DNA of 64,000 nucleotides from an uncultured Bacilli bacterium (GCA_934096705.1 CAKOMR010000001.1:113036-177035), one strand, 5' to 3'; positions 17,414 through 25,616 are shown, counted from the first letter of the stretch. Notes: generated from the letters alone by a model not told the origin. Translations and numbers: made by a program.

Positions 17414-18179
17414 AAAAATGTTTTTATCTGTTAAGTATTCCCTTATGAAAGAAATGCTTAATAAATGGACATTTATAACAAATATAATTTTTATGATTTT
17501 AAATAATGCTACATTTATAATTGAGTGGGTAGTATTTTTCTCACTCAAATCATCATTTGGGGGATATACTATTTCAAAAGTTATATTACTTTGGGCACTT
17601 GCTGCGGGTAGTTATGGAATAAGTCATTTTTTCTTCAAAGATAGTTATATGCTTTCAGATATTATAAATGATGGAAGTTTAGATTCATATTTAGTACAAC
17701 CAAGAAATATTTTAATAAATGCAATAACTGGAAATGTTGATGTATCTGCTTTAGGGGATATATTATACGCAATAATTATTTTAATAATATGTAAACCATC
17801 ATTTTTGGAAGTAATTTTATTTATCTTATTTTCTTTTACAGGGGCTCTTATAATTACAAGTATTGCTGTAATTTTTGGAAGTTTAGCCTTTTGGATTAAA
17901 AAAAGTGATGCTATTGCAGATACGATGACTAATCTAGTAATTTGTTTTGATACTTACCCTGGAGCAATATTCAAAGACATTACAAAAATATTATTATACA
18001 CTTTAGTTCCCGTAGGACTTTCTTCCTATATGCCAATGGAAGTATTAAATAATTTTAATTTACTATATTTTTTAATTATTATAGGATACACTATATTTAT
18101 TACATTATTTGCTTTTTATATTTTTAATAAAGGTTTAAAAAGATATAGTTCAAGTAGCTTAATGGTTGCAAGAATTTAA
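17397..18179 (+). CDS. ABC-2 type exporter permease (COG3694-like)
   Basis: Second permease of the exporter, about 260 residues and six membrane segments, with the loop NDGSLDSYLVQPRN (about residues 98-111) equivalent to the 'GxLDxxLxRP' motif of COG3694 permeases. Two starts are plausible: ATG 17397 after AAAGGAGTGAG, overlapping the previous gene by 17 bases, or ATG 17418 after CGGAGGC, 4 bases past the previous stop. The rest of the protein is unaffected. Last gene of the GNAT-ABC operon. Confidence 0.87.
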   Translation: MLTEAKKMFLSVKYSLMKEMLNKWTFITNIIFMILNNATFIIEWVVFFSLKSSFGGYTISKVILLWALAAGSYGISHFFFKDSYMLSDIINDGSLDSYLVQPRNILINAITGNVDVSALGDILYAIIILIICKPSFLEVILFILFSFTGALIITSIAVIFGSLAFWIKKSDAIADTMTNLVICFDTYPGAIFKDITKILLYTLVPVGLSSYMPMEVLNNFNLLYFLIIIGYTIFITLFAFYIFNKGLKRYSSSSLMVARI

Positions 18180-18181
18180 AG

Positions 18182-18210
18182 TTTACAATTATTTAACGAT
18201 ATGTTATTAT
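18182..18210 (+). promoter_or_regulatory. Predicted promoter for the 46-residue gene
   Basis: TTTACA at 18182-18187, 17-base spacer, TATTAT at 18205-18210 with TG at 18202-18203 (extended -10). Confidence 0.55.
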
Positions 18211-18230
18211 AACTTTCAAGGAAGTTAAGT

Positions 18231-18371
18231 ATGGAAAAAGATTATATATTTGTCACTAAAAAAGATGGATCTTTAGAAAAAGCTGAGGCTATAGCAGGTG
18301 CACTAGTAGCAGAAAATGGCAAAGTTACTTATTATAGCGAAAGCATAAGTTATGATAAAACTAGAAAATAA
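18231..18371 (+). CDS. Small protein of unknown function (46 residues)
   Basis: Short open frame starting MEKDYIFVTKKDGSLEKA and ending YYSESISYDKTRK. It has a good extended -10 promoter and a ribosome site (AAGGAAG at 18219-18225), and fills most of the space between the exporter and the tyrS leader. Composition (KKDG, EAIAGALVAENGK) looks like real protein rather than random AT-rich translation. No homologue recognised; it reads as a soluble alpha/beta mini-domain. Confidence 0.6.
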   Translation: MEKDYIFVTKKDGSLEKAEAIAGALVAENGKVTYYSESISYDKTRK

Positions 18372-18378
18372 TTATTAA

Positions 18379-18407
18379 TTGCATAGTAAAAAATAATTTG
18401 TTATAAT
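18379..18407 (+). promoter_or_regulatory. Predicted promoter of the tyrS T-box leader
   Basis: TTGCAT at 18379-18384, 17-base spacer, TATAAT at 18402-18407 with TG at 18399-18400 (extended -10). The expected transcription start, ~18414, is the first base of the T-box Stem I. Confidence 0.7.
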
Positions 18408-18413
18408 TAGTTT

Positions 18414-18553
18414 GTTAGCAGTTGATGAAGCCTTACAACCTTCGGATGCTAAATCGCGTATTTGCGTTAAAAAATAAAGTTGTATGATTAACTTCATAAA
18501 GTAGGGTGGTACCGCGAGAAAACTCGTCCCTATATTTATGGAGTTTTTATTTT
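18414..18553 (+). promoter_or_regulatory. T-box riboswitch (tRNA-Tyr-sensing) with ultra-short Stem I
   Basis: The canonical T-box AGGGTGGTACCGCG is at 18503-18516, with the antiterminator partner CTCGTCCCT at 18523-18531; TGGT (18507-18510) would pair with the tRNA acceptor end. The competing terminator is AAACTC...GAGTTT followed by a T-rich tract (about 18520-18553). Stem I is only ~39 bases: base helix TTAGCA/TGCTAA (18415-18420 with 18447-18452), a kink-turn-like step (GUU bulge with tandem GA/GA), a short helix UGAAG/CUUCG and a 9-base terminal loop CCTTACAAC (18431-18439) that contains TAC, a tyrosine codon, at 18434-18436. A Stem III-like AAGTT/AACTT hairpin follows. Uncharged tRNA-Tyr would promote readthrough into tyrS. 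Confidence 0.88.
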
Positions 18554-18568
18554 GAAAGGATGGTATAT

Positions 18569-19792
18569 ATGGGTATTTATGAAGAACTTGAATGGAGAGG
18601 GTTAATTAAAGACATTTCTTCTCCGGAACTTAAAGAAAAATTAAATAAAGGTGGTATGACGTTTTATATTGGTACTGATCCTACGGGAGATAGTATGCAT
18701 ATTGGACATTTTTCATCATTTTTAATTGCCACTAGGCTTAAAAGAGCAGGACATACTCCTATACTTCTTGTAGGTGGAGGAACTGGACTTATTGGTGATC
18801 CAAAACCAACTGCTGAAAGAGCAATGATATCATATGATGCTGTTAAACATAATGTTGAATGCTTAACAAAACAAGCAAAAGATATTTTTGGCTTTGAGGT
18901 TGTTAATAACTATGACTGGTTAAAAAATATTAATTTTATTGATTTTTTAAGAGACTATGGTAAATATTTTAGCATTGGTTATATGCTTGATAAAGATATT
19001 ATTAGACGTAGACTTGATGCTGGAATTACTTATACAGAATTTTCTTATATGATAATGCAAGCTATGGATTTTGAACATTTATATAATGAAAGAAATGTTA
19101 CAATGCAAGTTGCTGGGCAAGATCAATGGGGAAATATTACTGCAGGAATTGAGCTTATTAGAAAAAAAGATAATAAAGAAGCTTATGGATTTACAATGCC
19201 CCTTATTACTAAAAGCGATGGAACAAAATTTGGTAAAACTGAAGGAAAAGCTATTTGGCTTGATAAAAATAAAACAACTCCTTATGAAATGTATCAATTT
19301 TTTGTAAATGTTGAAGATTCTATGGTAATAGATTATTTGAAAAAGTTTACTTTCTTAACTAAAGAAGAAATTGAACAAATTGAAAAAGAGCATAATCTTC
19401 ATCCTGAGGAAAGACTTGCTCATAAAACACTTGCTAAAGAAGTTATTACATTTATTCATGGAGAAAAAGCTTATGAAGATGCGTTAAACCAAGCAAATGC
19501 TTTATTTATTGGAGATATTTCATCTTTAGGAGCAGAAAACCTTTTAAATGAATTTAAGGATGTACCTCATTTTGAGGTTACTAATGATGAAAATATTTTA
19601 GATATGCTTGTAAGAAGTAAAATATGTCAATCTAAAAGAGAGGCAAGAGAAATGGTAAGTGCAGGTGCAATAAGTTTAAATGGCAATAAAGAAACTAGTT
19701 TAGATAAAATTATTACAAGTAGCGATCTAATCGAAGGTAAAGTAATATTACTCAAAAAAGGAAAAAAGAATTATTTCTTAGGAATAAAATAA
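18569..19792 (+). CDS. tyrS: Tyrosyl-tRNA synthetase
   Basis: Class I aminoacyl-tRNA synthetase charging tRNA-Tyr. HIGH-type motif in GDSMHIGHFSS, tyrosine-pocket sequences YTEFSYMIMQAMDF and GQDQWGNI, and the KMSKS equivalent KFGKT in SDGTKFGKTEGKA. The C-terminal S4-like RNA-binding domain begins at about residue 343 (LDMLVRSKICQSKREAREMV). About 407 residues, full length. ATG 18569 is preceded by GAAAGGA (18554-18560); an in-frame GTG at 18506 lies within the T-box and is not a start. Expression is controlled by the T-box leader. The stop lies in a bidirectional terminator shared with the convergent ger operon. Confidence 0.96.
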   Translation: MGIYEELEWRGLIKDISSPELKEKLNKGGMTFYIGTDPTGDSMHIGHFSSFLIATRLKRAGHTPILLVGGGTGLIGDPKPTAERAMISYDAVKHNVECLTKQAKDIFGFEVVNNYDWLKNINFIDFLRDYGKYFSIGYMLDKDIIRRRLDAGITYTEFSYMIMQAMDFEHLYNERNVTMQVAGQDQWGNITAGIELIRKKDNKEAYGFTMPLITKSDGTKFGKTEGKAIWLDKNKTTPYEMYQFFVNVEDSMVIDYLKKFTFLTKEEIEQIEKEHNLHPEERLAHKTLAKEVITFIHGEKAYEDALNQANALFIGDISSLGAENLLNEFKDVPHFEVTNDENILDMLVRSKICQSKREAREMVSAGAISLNGNKETSLDKIITSSDLIEGKVILLKKGKKNYFLGIK

Positions 19793-19803
19793 TTCTTTTT
19801 TTT
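19764..19803. terminator. Bidirectional intrinsic terminator between tyrS and the ger operon
   Basis: AAGAATTATTT (19766-19776) pairs with AAATAATTCTT (19787-19797). A T tract follows on the plus strand and A residues precede on the plus strand (T tract on the minus), so it can stop both convergent transcripts. Confidence 0.8.
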
Positions 19804-20748
19804 ATCTGAAAAAATTATGATTGGGATAATTAAAATATATAAAATCACATAAACGTTTTTATAAATAAATAACATATATTCATAGTTACTATTTATAAAA
19901 AATGAATTTATAATGCAAATCATAATTACTAAAATATAAGTTAAATAATTCTTTTTTAATATTAAAGATGTTTTCTTAATTGAAAATGTTATTAAATAAA
20001 ATAAATCAAAAAGCCATATTAAAGATACAAAATTTTCTACATTTTCTATAAATGAAGATATTTGAATTTTTTTAAGAACCATGTACTCTGGATAACTATA
20101 CATTTTTATTAAATGTCTTCCTAATATGCTTACTATAGCAAAACATATTATAAAGGAAATTATGTTTGTGATAAAATACGAAATTAAAAAATCTTTTTGA
20201 CTAATATTCTGGTCATTTAAAAGTAATAATGGGGCACTTGTGATAACTGCATAAAACAAGACTGATTTAATCATTTTATTATTTTTAAAAGTAAATAATG
20301 GCAAAATATTTTTAATATCAATAAAATGCATTAAAGATAAAAAATTAAAAATTATCGTAATTATACTAAAAAAAGTTAAAACTAAAGCAAAATTTTTTAA
20401 AGTATCATTATTTTTTAAAGAGGCATAAAAACATAACATGATGCTTGGTAAAATTATAATAATCTTTGGAGTTTTGTTTAAGAAAAATGAAGAAATAAAT
20501 GTAGTTATAATTATAAAAGAAAGCTCAATAAAGAAAATATATAATAATAACTCAAAAAATTTTGTTTTTTTATTAAGTTTTATATAAGAAAAAACAAGCG
20601 TGAAAAATCCCCCGAGAAGTGTTCCTAAAATAAATGATATTAGAGCATTTGTACCAACATAAAAAAAAGAAAAAGAAAAAAGTGTTCCTAAACAAAGTGA
20701 TCTTGATAAAAGATATATTTGAGAGTAGTTATATTTATTAATTTTCAA
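19771..20748 (-). CDS. gerAB: Spore germinant receptor subunit B (GerAB-type permease)
   Basis: Integral inner-membrane subunit of a GerA-type germinant receptor, related to amino-acid permeases and thought to bind the germinant. 325 residues with about ten hydrophobic segments, starting with INKYNYSQIYLLSRSLCLGT, a degenerate version of the family's N-terminal 'ISxxQL' start. It lacks obvious soluble domains. It overlaps gerAC by 11 bases. The subunit order A-C-B is seen in many clostridial and some Bacillus receptors. Its presence implies the organism forms endospores. Confidence 0.85.
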   Translation of the reverse strand: MKINKYNYSQIYLLSRSLCLGTLFSFSFFYVGTNALISFILGTLLGGFFTLVFSYIKLNKKTKFFELLLYIFFIELSFIIITTFISSFFLNKTPKIIIILPSIMLCFYASLKNNDTLKNFALVLTFFSIITIIFNFLSLMHFIDIKNILPLFTFKNNKMIKSVLFYAVITSAPLLLLNDQNISQKDFLISYFITNIISFIICFAIVSILGRHLIKMYSYPEYMVLKKIQISSFIENVENFVSLIWLFDLFYLITFSIKKTSLILKKNYLTYILVIMICIINSFFINSNYEYMLFIYKNVYVILYILIIPIIIFSDKKKNYFIPKK

Positions 20749-21811
20749 AACTAAAAATCAATCCTTTCTTGTCAATTTTTATATTCGTATTTACTTTATA
20801 ATCAAATAATTTAAAAACGTTTTCTTCCTTTCTATTTTTTGTATAATATAAGTTATTTATCTCTAAAATATCTATATCATTATCTTTTAAATATTTCATA
20901 AATAAGGTAATATCTTTAGTAAGCAAGTCTTCGAAATCCTTATTAAGCATTTGATATACTTTTGGATCTTTAAAATTTAAGTCAGTTGTATTAACCTTAA
21001 TCTCTGCTAAAATATTTAAATCATAATTAACTATATTATTTTTTATTGTTATATCAGTTTTTACAGAATATAAATTAATTGTTATAATTTTGTCATTATA
21101 GTATTTATCTAAGCAAATACCCGCTTTATTTTTTACGAGTAAATTAAATAATTCACTTTCTTTTAAAGATAAAGTAGAATAGTAATTATATCCTTTAAAT
21201 ATGGAAAGACCAAGTTCTATAATTTCATCATCTTTATTTAATGAAAAAGTATTTAGAATTGCATGTGATAAACCATTTGCAAAAAATCTTGTGGTGGCTT
21301 CAAAATTTTGATCTATAGAAATATTACTTTGAATTTTATTTGTTTTAATCATTTTAAATAATTTTACTCCTATATCTAGATCAACTTCATTTGATTTATT
21401 GAGTATGTTTATAGTTTTTTCATCTTTAATTAAAACTAAAAAAAATTCATTTTTTACATCTGGATTACGTAAAATTGTATCAACGACATCTTTTGTATAA
21501 TTTTTAGCAATATTTTCATCAATAGCTATAATTTTTAAATGATAATAATATGGTTTATTATTTACTTTTAAATTTGCGTTATTAAATGCATCGATTATAT
21601 TTTTACCTGTACCAGATATTACATAAGATTTATTAGTTTTATTTTCTCCGGTGCTATTATCATTTAAAATTTCATAGGTTACCATAAATTCTTTGTTACT
21701 ATCATCATAGTCAATTCCAACCGAAGAAATGAATGCTAAATCATTTATCTCATTATAATTATAACAACCTGTAAGTAAGATTAATGTTATTATTAAAAGT
21801 ATTTTTTTCAT
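20738..21811 (-). CDS. gerAC: Spore germinant receptor subunit C (Ger(x)C lipoprotein)
   Basis: Lipoprotein subunit of the germinant receptor. The N-terminus MKKILLIITLILLTGCYNYNEIND is a lipoprotein signal with lipobox LLTGC (Cys-16), followed by the family's 'ExNDLAFISSVGIDYDD' opening. The ENKTNKSYVISGTGKNIIDAFNNANLKVNNKPYYYHLKII region (residues about 55-95) is the conserved GerAC domain I. 357 residues, typical length. Start overlaps the gerAA stop by 4 bases, end overlaps gerAB by 11, so the operon is translationally coupled. Acts on the outer face of the spore inner membrane. Confidence 0.92.
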   Translation of the reverse strand: MKKILLIITLILLTGCYNYNEINDLAFISSVGIDYDDSNKEFMVTYEILNDNSTGENKTNKSYVISGTGKNIIDAFNNANLKVNNKPYYYHLKIIAIDENIAKNYTKDVVDTILRNPDVKNEFFLVLIKDEKTINILNKSNEVDLDIGVKLFKMIKTNKIQSNISIDQNFEATTRFFANGLSHAILNTFSLNKDDEIIELGLSIFKGYNYYSTLSLKESELFNLLVKNKAGICLDKYYNDKIITINLYSVKTDITIKNNIVNYDLNILAEIKVNTTDLNFKDPKVYQMLNKDFEDLLTKDITLFMKYLKDNDIDILEINNLYYTKNRKEENVFKLFDYKVNTNIKIDKKGLIFSFEN

Positions 21812-23187
21812 AATTTTTCCTTTACTATATTACTTGATAACATACTACTTCTTTTTTCATTATGCATTTTAAAAAGTGTTTCTTTAGCATAGGCCATGTT
21901 AAGTGGAAGAATCGGAAACATATATGGATATCCCAAAGATTTTGTATCTATTAAATCAAGTAAAAATATTAAAAATGTTATAAGAAGACCATAAAGCCCT
22001 AAAAATGCTGCTCCGATAAGAAGAAAAAATCTATAAAATCTAAGAGAATTTGTTACTTCGATTTCCGGAAATATTAAAGATGAAATATATGTAAAAGAAG
22101 TAACTATTATCATAATAGGGGTGATAAGACCAGCACTTACGGCGCTTTCTCCTAAAACAAGAGCTCCTAAAATCGATATAGCAGAACCATATTTCGTAGG
22201 AAATCTTAAATCACTTTCTCTTAATATTTCACAAATACCAAGCATTAAAAAGCATTCTATAATTGCTGGGAAGGGGACTCCATTTCTTTGAATAGAAAAG
22301 TTAAACATTAAACTCGAAGGAATTGCTTCTTGATTATAATTTACTATTGCTATATAAAATGCTGGTACAACCATTGATAATATGTAAGATGTAAGTCTTA
22401 AAAATTTAGTTACATTGATATTAAAATCTTTTGTATAATCATCAGAAAATGGATTTATAAAATCTATAAAAAACGCTGGTAATATTAAAGCAGTTGGACT
22501 ATCATTTGCAAGTAAAACAATTTTTCCTTCACATAAAGATTTTGCACATCTATCAGGCCTTTCTGTAGCAATGATTGTAGGAAAGTGCTTGCTTTCAGTT
22601 AAATATTTTTTCAAATTTTCACTGTCATTAATAAAATCAATATCAACATTTTTAAGTCTTTCATAACATTTTTCCACTAAAGATTCTTTAGTAATGCCTT
22701 CGATATATAAGATGCCAACTTTAGTTTTAGAAATTCTTCCTATATCTAAATTTTTACATTTTAAGTTACTAGTTTTAATTCTTCGTTTAATAAGCCCTAA
22801 ATTAGTTTGGTAATTTTCTATAAAGGCATTTCTTGGACCTTTTAAAGATGGCTCTATTTCATTAACTGATATTCCTCGGTCAAGACTTGCTCTTGTTTCA
22901 ACAGCATAAATTTTATTTTCATTTATTACTACAGTAAAACCATTATATAGATAATACTCAATATCTTCGTATTTAATTTTTTTAACATTTGTACTTGGTA
23001 CTTCATTTTCAAAATTATTAAGTTTATCTACATTAGTAATTTTTTTTAGTATATAATCGTTAATTTTATCTTGATTTATTAAAGTATCAAAAAAGACTAA
23101 ATATATTGAATGAAATACATTTATTTTAACTTTACGAATAACTAAGTCATCGTTTTGAGAAAACCATTCTTTAATCTTTCTTATCAT
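21808..23187 (-). CDS. gerAA: Spore germinant receptor subunit A (GerAA)
   Basis: Subunit A of a GerA-type nutrient receptor. A soluble N-terminal domain (to about residue 235) is followed by a membrane domain of about five segments. Diagnostic family sequences are GRISKTKVGILYIEGI (N-terminal domain), TERPDRCAKSLCEGKIVLLANDSPTALILP (about 185-215) and PSSLMFNFSIQRNGVPFPAIIECFLM. About 460 residues. I use ATG at 23187 because a predicted sigma-G -10 box ends 5 bases upstream; a TTG at 23205 would be upstream of the transcript. First gene of gerAA-gerAC-gerAB; expected to be expressed in the forespore. Confidence 0.93.
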   Translation of the reverse strand: MIRKIKEWFSQNDDLVIRKVKINVFHSIYLVFFDTLINQDKINDYILKKITNVDKLNNFENEVPSTNVKKIKYEDIEYYLYNGFTVVINENKIYAVETRASLDRGISVNEIEPSLKGPRNAFIENYQTNLGLIKRRIKTSNLKCKNLDIGRISKTKVGILYIEGITKESLVEKCYERLKNVDIDFINDSENLKKYLTESKHFPTIIATERPDRCAKSLCEGKIVLLANDSPTALILPAFFIDFINPFSDDYTKDFNINVTKFLRLTSYILSMVVPAFYIAIVNYNQEAIPSSLMFNFSIQRNGVPFPAIIECFLMLGICEILRESDLRFPTKYGSAISILGALVLGESAVSAGLITPIMIIVTSFTYISSLIFPEIEVTNSLRFYRFFLLIGAAFLGLYGLLITFLIFLLDLIDTKSLGYPYMFPILPLNMAYAKETLFKMHNEKRSSMLSSNIVKEKL

Positions 23188-23192
23188 GTTAT

Positions 23193-23221
23193 TAGTATGG
23201 TGCAATGTAAGAAAAATATGT
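23193..23221 (-). promoter_or_regulatory. Predicted sigma-G (forespore) promoter of the gerA operon
   Basis: On the minus strand: ACATA (23221-23217), 17-base spacer, CATACTA (23199-23193). CATACTA fits the sigma-G -10 consensus CATnHTA exactly, and ACATA fits gHATR apart from the weakly conserved first base. The -10 ends 5 bases before the gerAA ATG, implying a leaderless mRNA. GerA operons in Bacillus are sigma-G dependent, which agrees. Confidence 0.65.
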
Positions 23222-23243
23222 TAAAATAAAAGTGGTGATAAAA

Positions 23244-24446
23244 ATGCAAATATACATTGAAAGAATGGATCATTTTGGTAATGGAATAGGGAGTATAAAT
23301 GGTAAAGTTATATTTGTAAAAAATGCTTTAAAAGGTGAAACCGTAGATGTAACTATTACTAAAGAAAAGAAAAATTTCATGGAAGGCAAAATAAACTCTA
23401 TAATTTATAAAAGTTCTGAAAGAATCGAACCATTTTGCCCATATTTTGGTAAATGTGGTGGATGTAATTTATGCCATTTAAATTATGCCAATTCTTTGGA
23501 GTTCAAAAAAGAAAGAGTTTTAAATATATTAAGTAAAAATAAAGTAGCAAACTTTCCTTTGATTATAGAAAATAAAAATCCTTTATATTATAGAAATAAA
23601 ATAGAACTTAAACTTGTAAATGGTCATCTTGGTTTTTACGAAAAATCTACAAATAAATTAATTGAGATAGATGAGTGCAAAATAGCTAAAAAATCCATAA
23701 ATAATTCACTTGAATTTATTAAAAATATGAATTTACAAAATGCGAGCGTTTGCGTGCGTGCAAATTATAATGACGAGATTATGATTATTATAAACTCTAA
23801 AGATAATGTAAAAATAGAAGAGCCTGAAAAATATAAAATCGTGGGAATTATCTTAAATGATAAATGTATTTATGGTCAAGATCATTTTATGGAAAAAGTA
23901 AATGATTTATTTTTTACAGTAAGTTATGATTCATTTTTTCAAGTTAATAGCTATATTAATTCATGCCTTTTTAATTTGATAGGTGAAAATATAGAAAATG
24001 AAAATGTACTTGATCTATATTCTGGTGTTGGTACTCTTTCAATAGTGGCAAGTAAGAAAGCAAAAAAAGTTTACGCTATTGAGGTAGTTGAAAATGCCGT
24101 TAAAAATGCTTTATTAAATGCTAAAATAAATAAGGTTAATAATATAAATTTTATTTTAGGCAAAGTCGAAGATAAAATAGGTTTTATTAATGATGAAATT
24201 GATACAGTTATTGTAGATCCTGCCCGAAGTGGAGTTGATAAGAAATCTATGGAAGTTATTAATAAATTAGAACCTAAAAAGATAATTTATATTTCATGTG
24301 ATACGCAAAGTTTATCAAAAAATTTAAGCGAATTATCTAATTATGAAGTAACAAAGTTATACTTGCTTGATATGTTTTCATATACTTATCACATTGAATG
24401 TGTTTTAATACTACATCGAAAAAGCTTTGGAAAATATAAAAAATAG
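23244..24446 (+). CDS. SAM-dependent 5-methyluridine RNA methyltransferase (RlmD/TrmA family, RlmCD-like)
   Basis: Iron-sulfur methyltransferase that makes 5-methyluridine in rRNA or tRNA; in Bacillota the relatives usually modify 23S rRNA. A small N-terminal TRAM RNA-binding domain (about residues 1-50, HFGNGIGSINGKVIFVKNALKGE) is followed by the [4Fe-4S] cysteines in CPYFGKCGGCNLC (about 65-77), a SAM-binding motif DLYSGVGTLSI (about 254-264), DPARSGVD (about 329-336) and the catalytic cysteine in YISCDTQSLSKNL (about 352-364). About 400 residues. ATG 23244 has GTGGTGAT upstream. Divergent from the gerA operon with a very short spacer, so the promoters overlap. Confidence 0.9.
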   Translation: MQIYIERMDHFGNGIGSINGKVIFVKNALKGETVDVTITKEKKNFMEGKINSIIYKSSERIEPFCPYFGKCGGCNLCHLNYANSLEFKKERVLNILSKNKVANFPLIIENKNPLYYRNKIELKLVNGHLGFYEKSTNKLIEIDECKIAKKSINNSLEFIKNMNLQNASVCVRANYNDEIMIIINSKDNVKIEEPEKYKIVGIILNDKCIYGQDHFMEKVNDLFFTVSYDSFFQVNSYINSCLFNLIGENIENENVLDLYSGVGTLSIVASKKAKKVYAIEVVENAVKNALLNAKINKVNNINFILGKVEDKIGFINDEIDTVIVDPARSGVDKKSMEVINKLEPKKIIYISCDTQSLSKNLSELSNYEVTKLYLLDMFSYTYHIECVLILHRKSFGKYKK

Positions 24447-24479
24447 TAATAAAGCATAATTTTATTTATTAGTAATATA

Positions 24480-24619
24480 ACTATGTCATGGTTATTTTTG
24501 AAAAAGTGTAATTAAAAATGGTGATCTCACCATAAAAGGGAACTGGAAACTAGAGAATGTACTCTAGTTTTAGTTTGCAAATTAAAACTTAAAAAAATAA
24601 ATTTTTTATATGACATAGT
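24480..24619. other. Structured intergenic element: 10-bp terminal inverted repeat with internal hairpins
   Basis: ACTATGTCAT (24480-24489) and ATGACATAGT (24610-24619) are perfect complements that would close a 140-base element. Inside are ATGGTGA-TC-TCACCAT (24518-24533), AAACTAGAG-N6-CTCTAGTTT (24547-24570) and a weaker AGTTT...AAACT hairpin (24572-24589). The layout is a multi-branched RNA or a miniature transposable element with terminal repeats. No known riboswitch motif, target-site duplication or transposase gene is visible. It lies upstream of the gene at 24674, whose -10 box (TATAAT, 24651-24656) is downstream of the element. Confidence 0.45.
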
Positions 24620-24673
24620 AAAAAAATATCAAAATATACAATTTAAATGTTATAATTTATTTATAGGTAGAGT

Positions 24674-25186
24674 ATGATTAAAGAATTAATGGATATTTTA
24701 AATAATATTGAATATGGATATGTGGATATTAATGGAAAAATTCATTTTGATATTGGTAAAAATTTTTCACAAGTCTATAAGTTACAAAATCCCGAAGAAA
24801 TTTTTAAAAACGGTGTTGGTGTATGTTGGGATCAAGTTGAACTCGAAAGATATTTATTTGAAAAAAATAATATAGAATTTAAAACGTATTTTATTGTTTA
24901 TTATGATAATTATAGTTGTCCCACTCATACGTTTTTGATATATAAAAAAAATGATAAATATTTTTGGTTTGAACATTCTTGGGAAAAATATCGTGGAATT
25001 AGAAAATTTAACTCAGAATATGATGCTTTAAAAGAAATTAAAGAAAAATTTATAAGTACGCAACTTAATAATAAGTGTAATTATGAAAATTTATGTATTT
25101 ATGAATATTCAAAGCCTAAATATGGAATAAATGTTTTAGAGTTTTACCATCATTGTGAAAAAGGTAAAAAAATTATAATTAAATAA
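24674..25186 (+). CDS. Transglutaminase/papain-fold-like protein of unknown function
   Basis: 170-residue soluble protein. GVGVCWDQVELERYLFEKNNI (about residues 47-67) resembles the active-site helix of transglutaminase-like proteins, with Cys-51 as the candidate nucleophile. The candidate His follows in PTHTFLIYKK (about 87-90), and WFEHSWEKYRGI could carry the third catalytic residue. This Cys-His-acid order supports a cysteine hydrolase/peptidase fold. No signal peptide. TATAAT at 24651-24656 is a likely -10 box, and GGTAGAG precedes the ATG. Target unknown. Confidence 0.65.
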   Translation: MIKELMDILNNIEYGYVDINGKIHFDIGKNFSQVYKLQNPEEIFKNGVGVCWDQVELERYLFEKNNIEFKTYFIVYYDNYSCPTHTFLIYKKNDKYFWFEHSWEKYRGIRKFNSEYDALKEIKEKFISTQLNNKCNYENLCIYEYSKPKYGINVLEFYHHCEKGKKIIIK

Positions 25187-25271
25187 AAAAAATATAGTAT
25201 TATATATTTAAACTATATAAAGGTAATGTATGAGATGAATTTTTACTATTAAAACTTGAAAGGAGAAATAA

Positions 25272-25616
25272 ATGAAAGATTATATTGGCAAAATGCTTAA
25301 TGTAAAAATTGATAGGCCTTTTGGTAGCAAGCATCCAAAACATGGTTTTATATATCCAGTTAATTATGGATATTTACCTAATACCGTAAGTGGTGATAAC
25401 GAAGAAATTGATTGTTATGTTTTAGGAGTATTTGAACCTATTAATGAGTTTTATGGTAAATGCATTGCAGTCATTCATAGAACTAATGACGATGATGACA
25501 AATTAATTATTACTGATGGAAGAAATTATAGTGATGATGCAATAAATGCACTAGTTGAGTTTCAAGAAAGATATTTTAAACATATTATTATAAGAAAAGA
25601 GGATGAAAATGAGTAA
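25272..25616 (+). CDS. Small inorganic pyrophosphatase-like protein
   Basis: 114 residues resembling the short family-I-like pyrophosphatases of Bacillota: KIDRPFGSKHPKHGFIYPVNYGYLPN (residues 12-37), then SGDNEEIDCYVLGVFEPINEF, the place of the 'DGDPLDVLVLG' metal site in classic Ppa. The classic enzyme is ~175 residues; this compact form is a known group rather than a truncation, and the frame has clean ends. If active it hydrolyses pyrophosphate. Ribosome site AAAGGAG; it overlaps the start of the cutA-like gene by 8 bases. Confidence 0.75.
   Translation: MKDYIGKMLNVKIDRPFGSKHPKHGFIYPVNYGYLPNTVSGDNEEIDCYVLGVFEPINEFYGKCIAVIHRTNDDDDKLIITDGRNYSDDAINALVEFQERYFKHIIIRKEDENE

Noticed and set aside
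18506..18568. Earlier tyrS start at GTG 18506
   Set aside because: It lies in the T-box sequence itself; ATG 18569 has its own ribosome site and gives the normal TyrS N-terminus.
24480..24619. 6S RNA, SRP RNA, tmRNA or a known riboswitch
   Set aside because: None of the conserved motifs of these RNAs is present, and 6S-like single-bubble geometry does not fit the three internal hairpins.
25272..25616. Truncated or broken pyrophosphatase pseudogene
   Set aside because: The 114-residue size, clean start and stop, and operon overlap with the next gene fit the known compact pyrophosphatase-like group of Bacillota.
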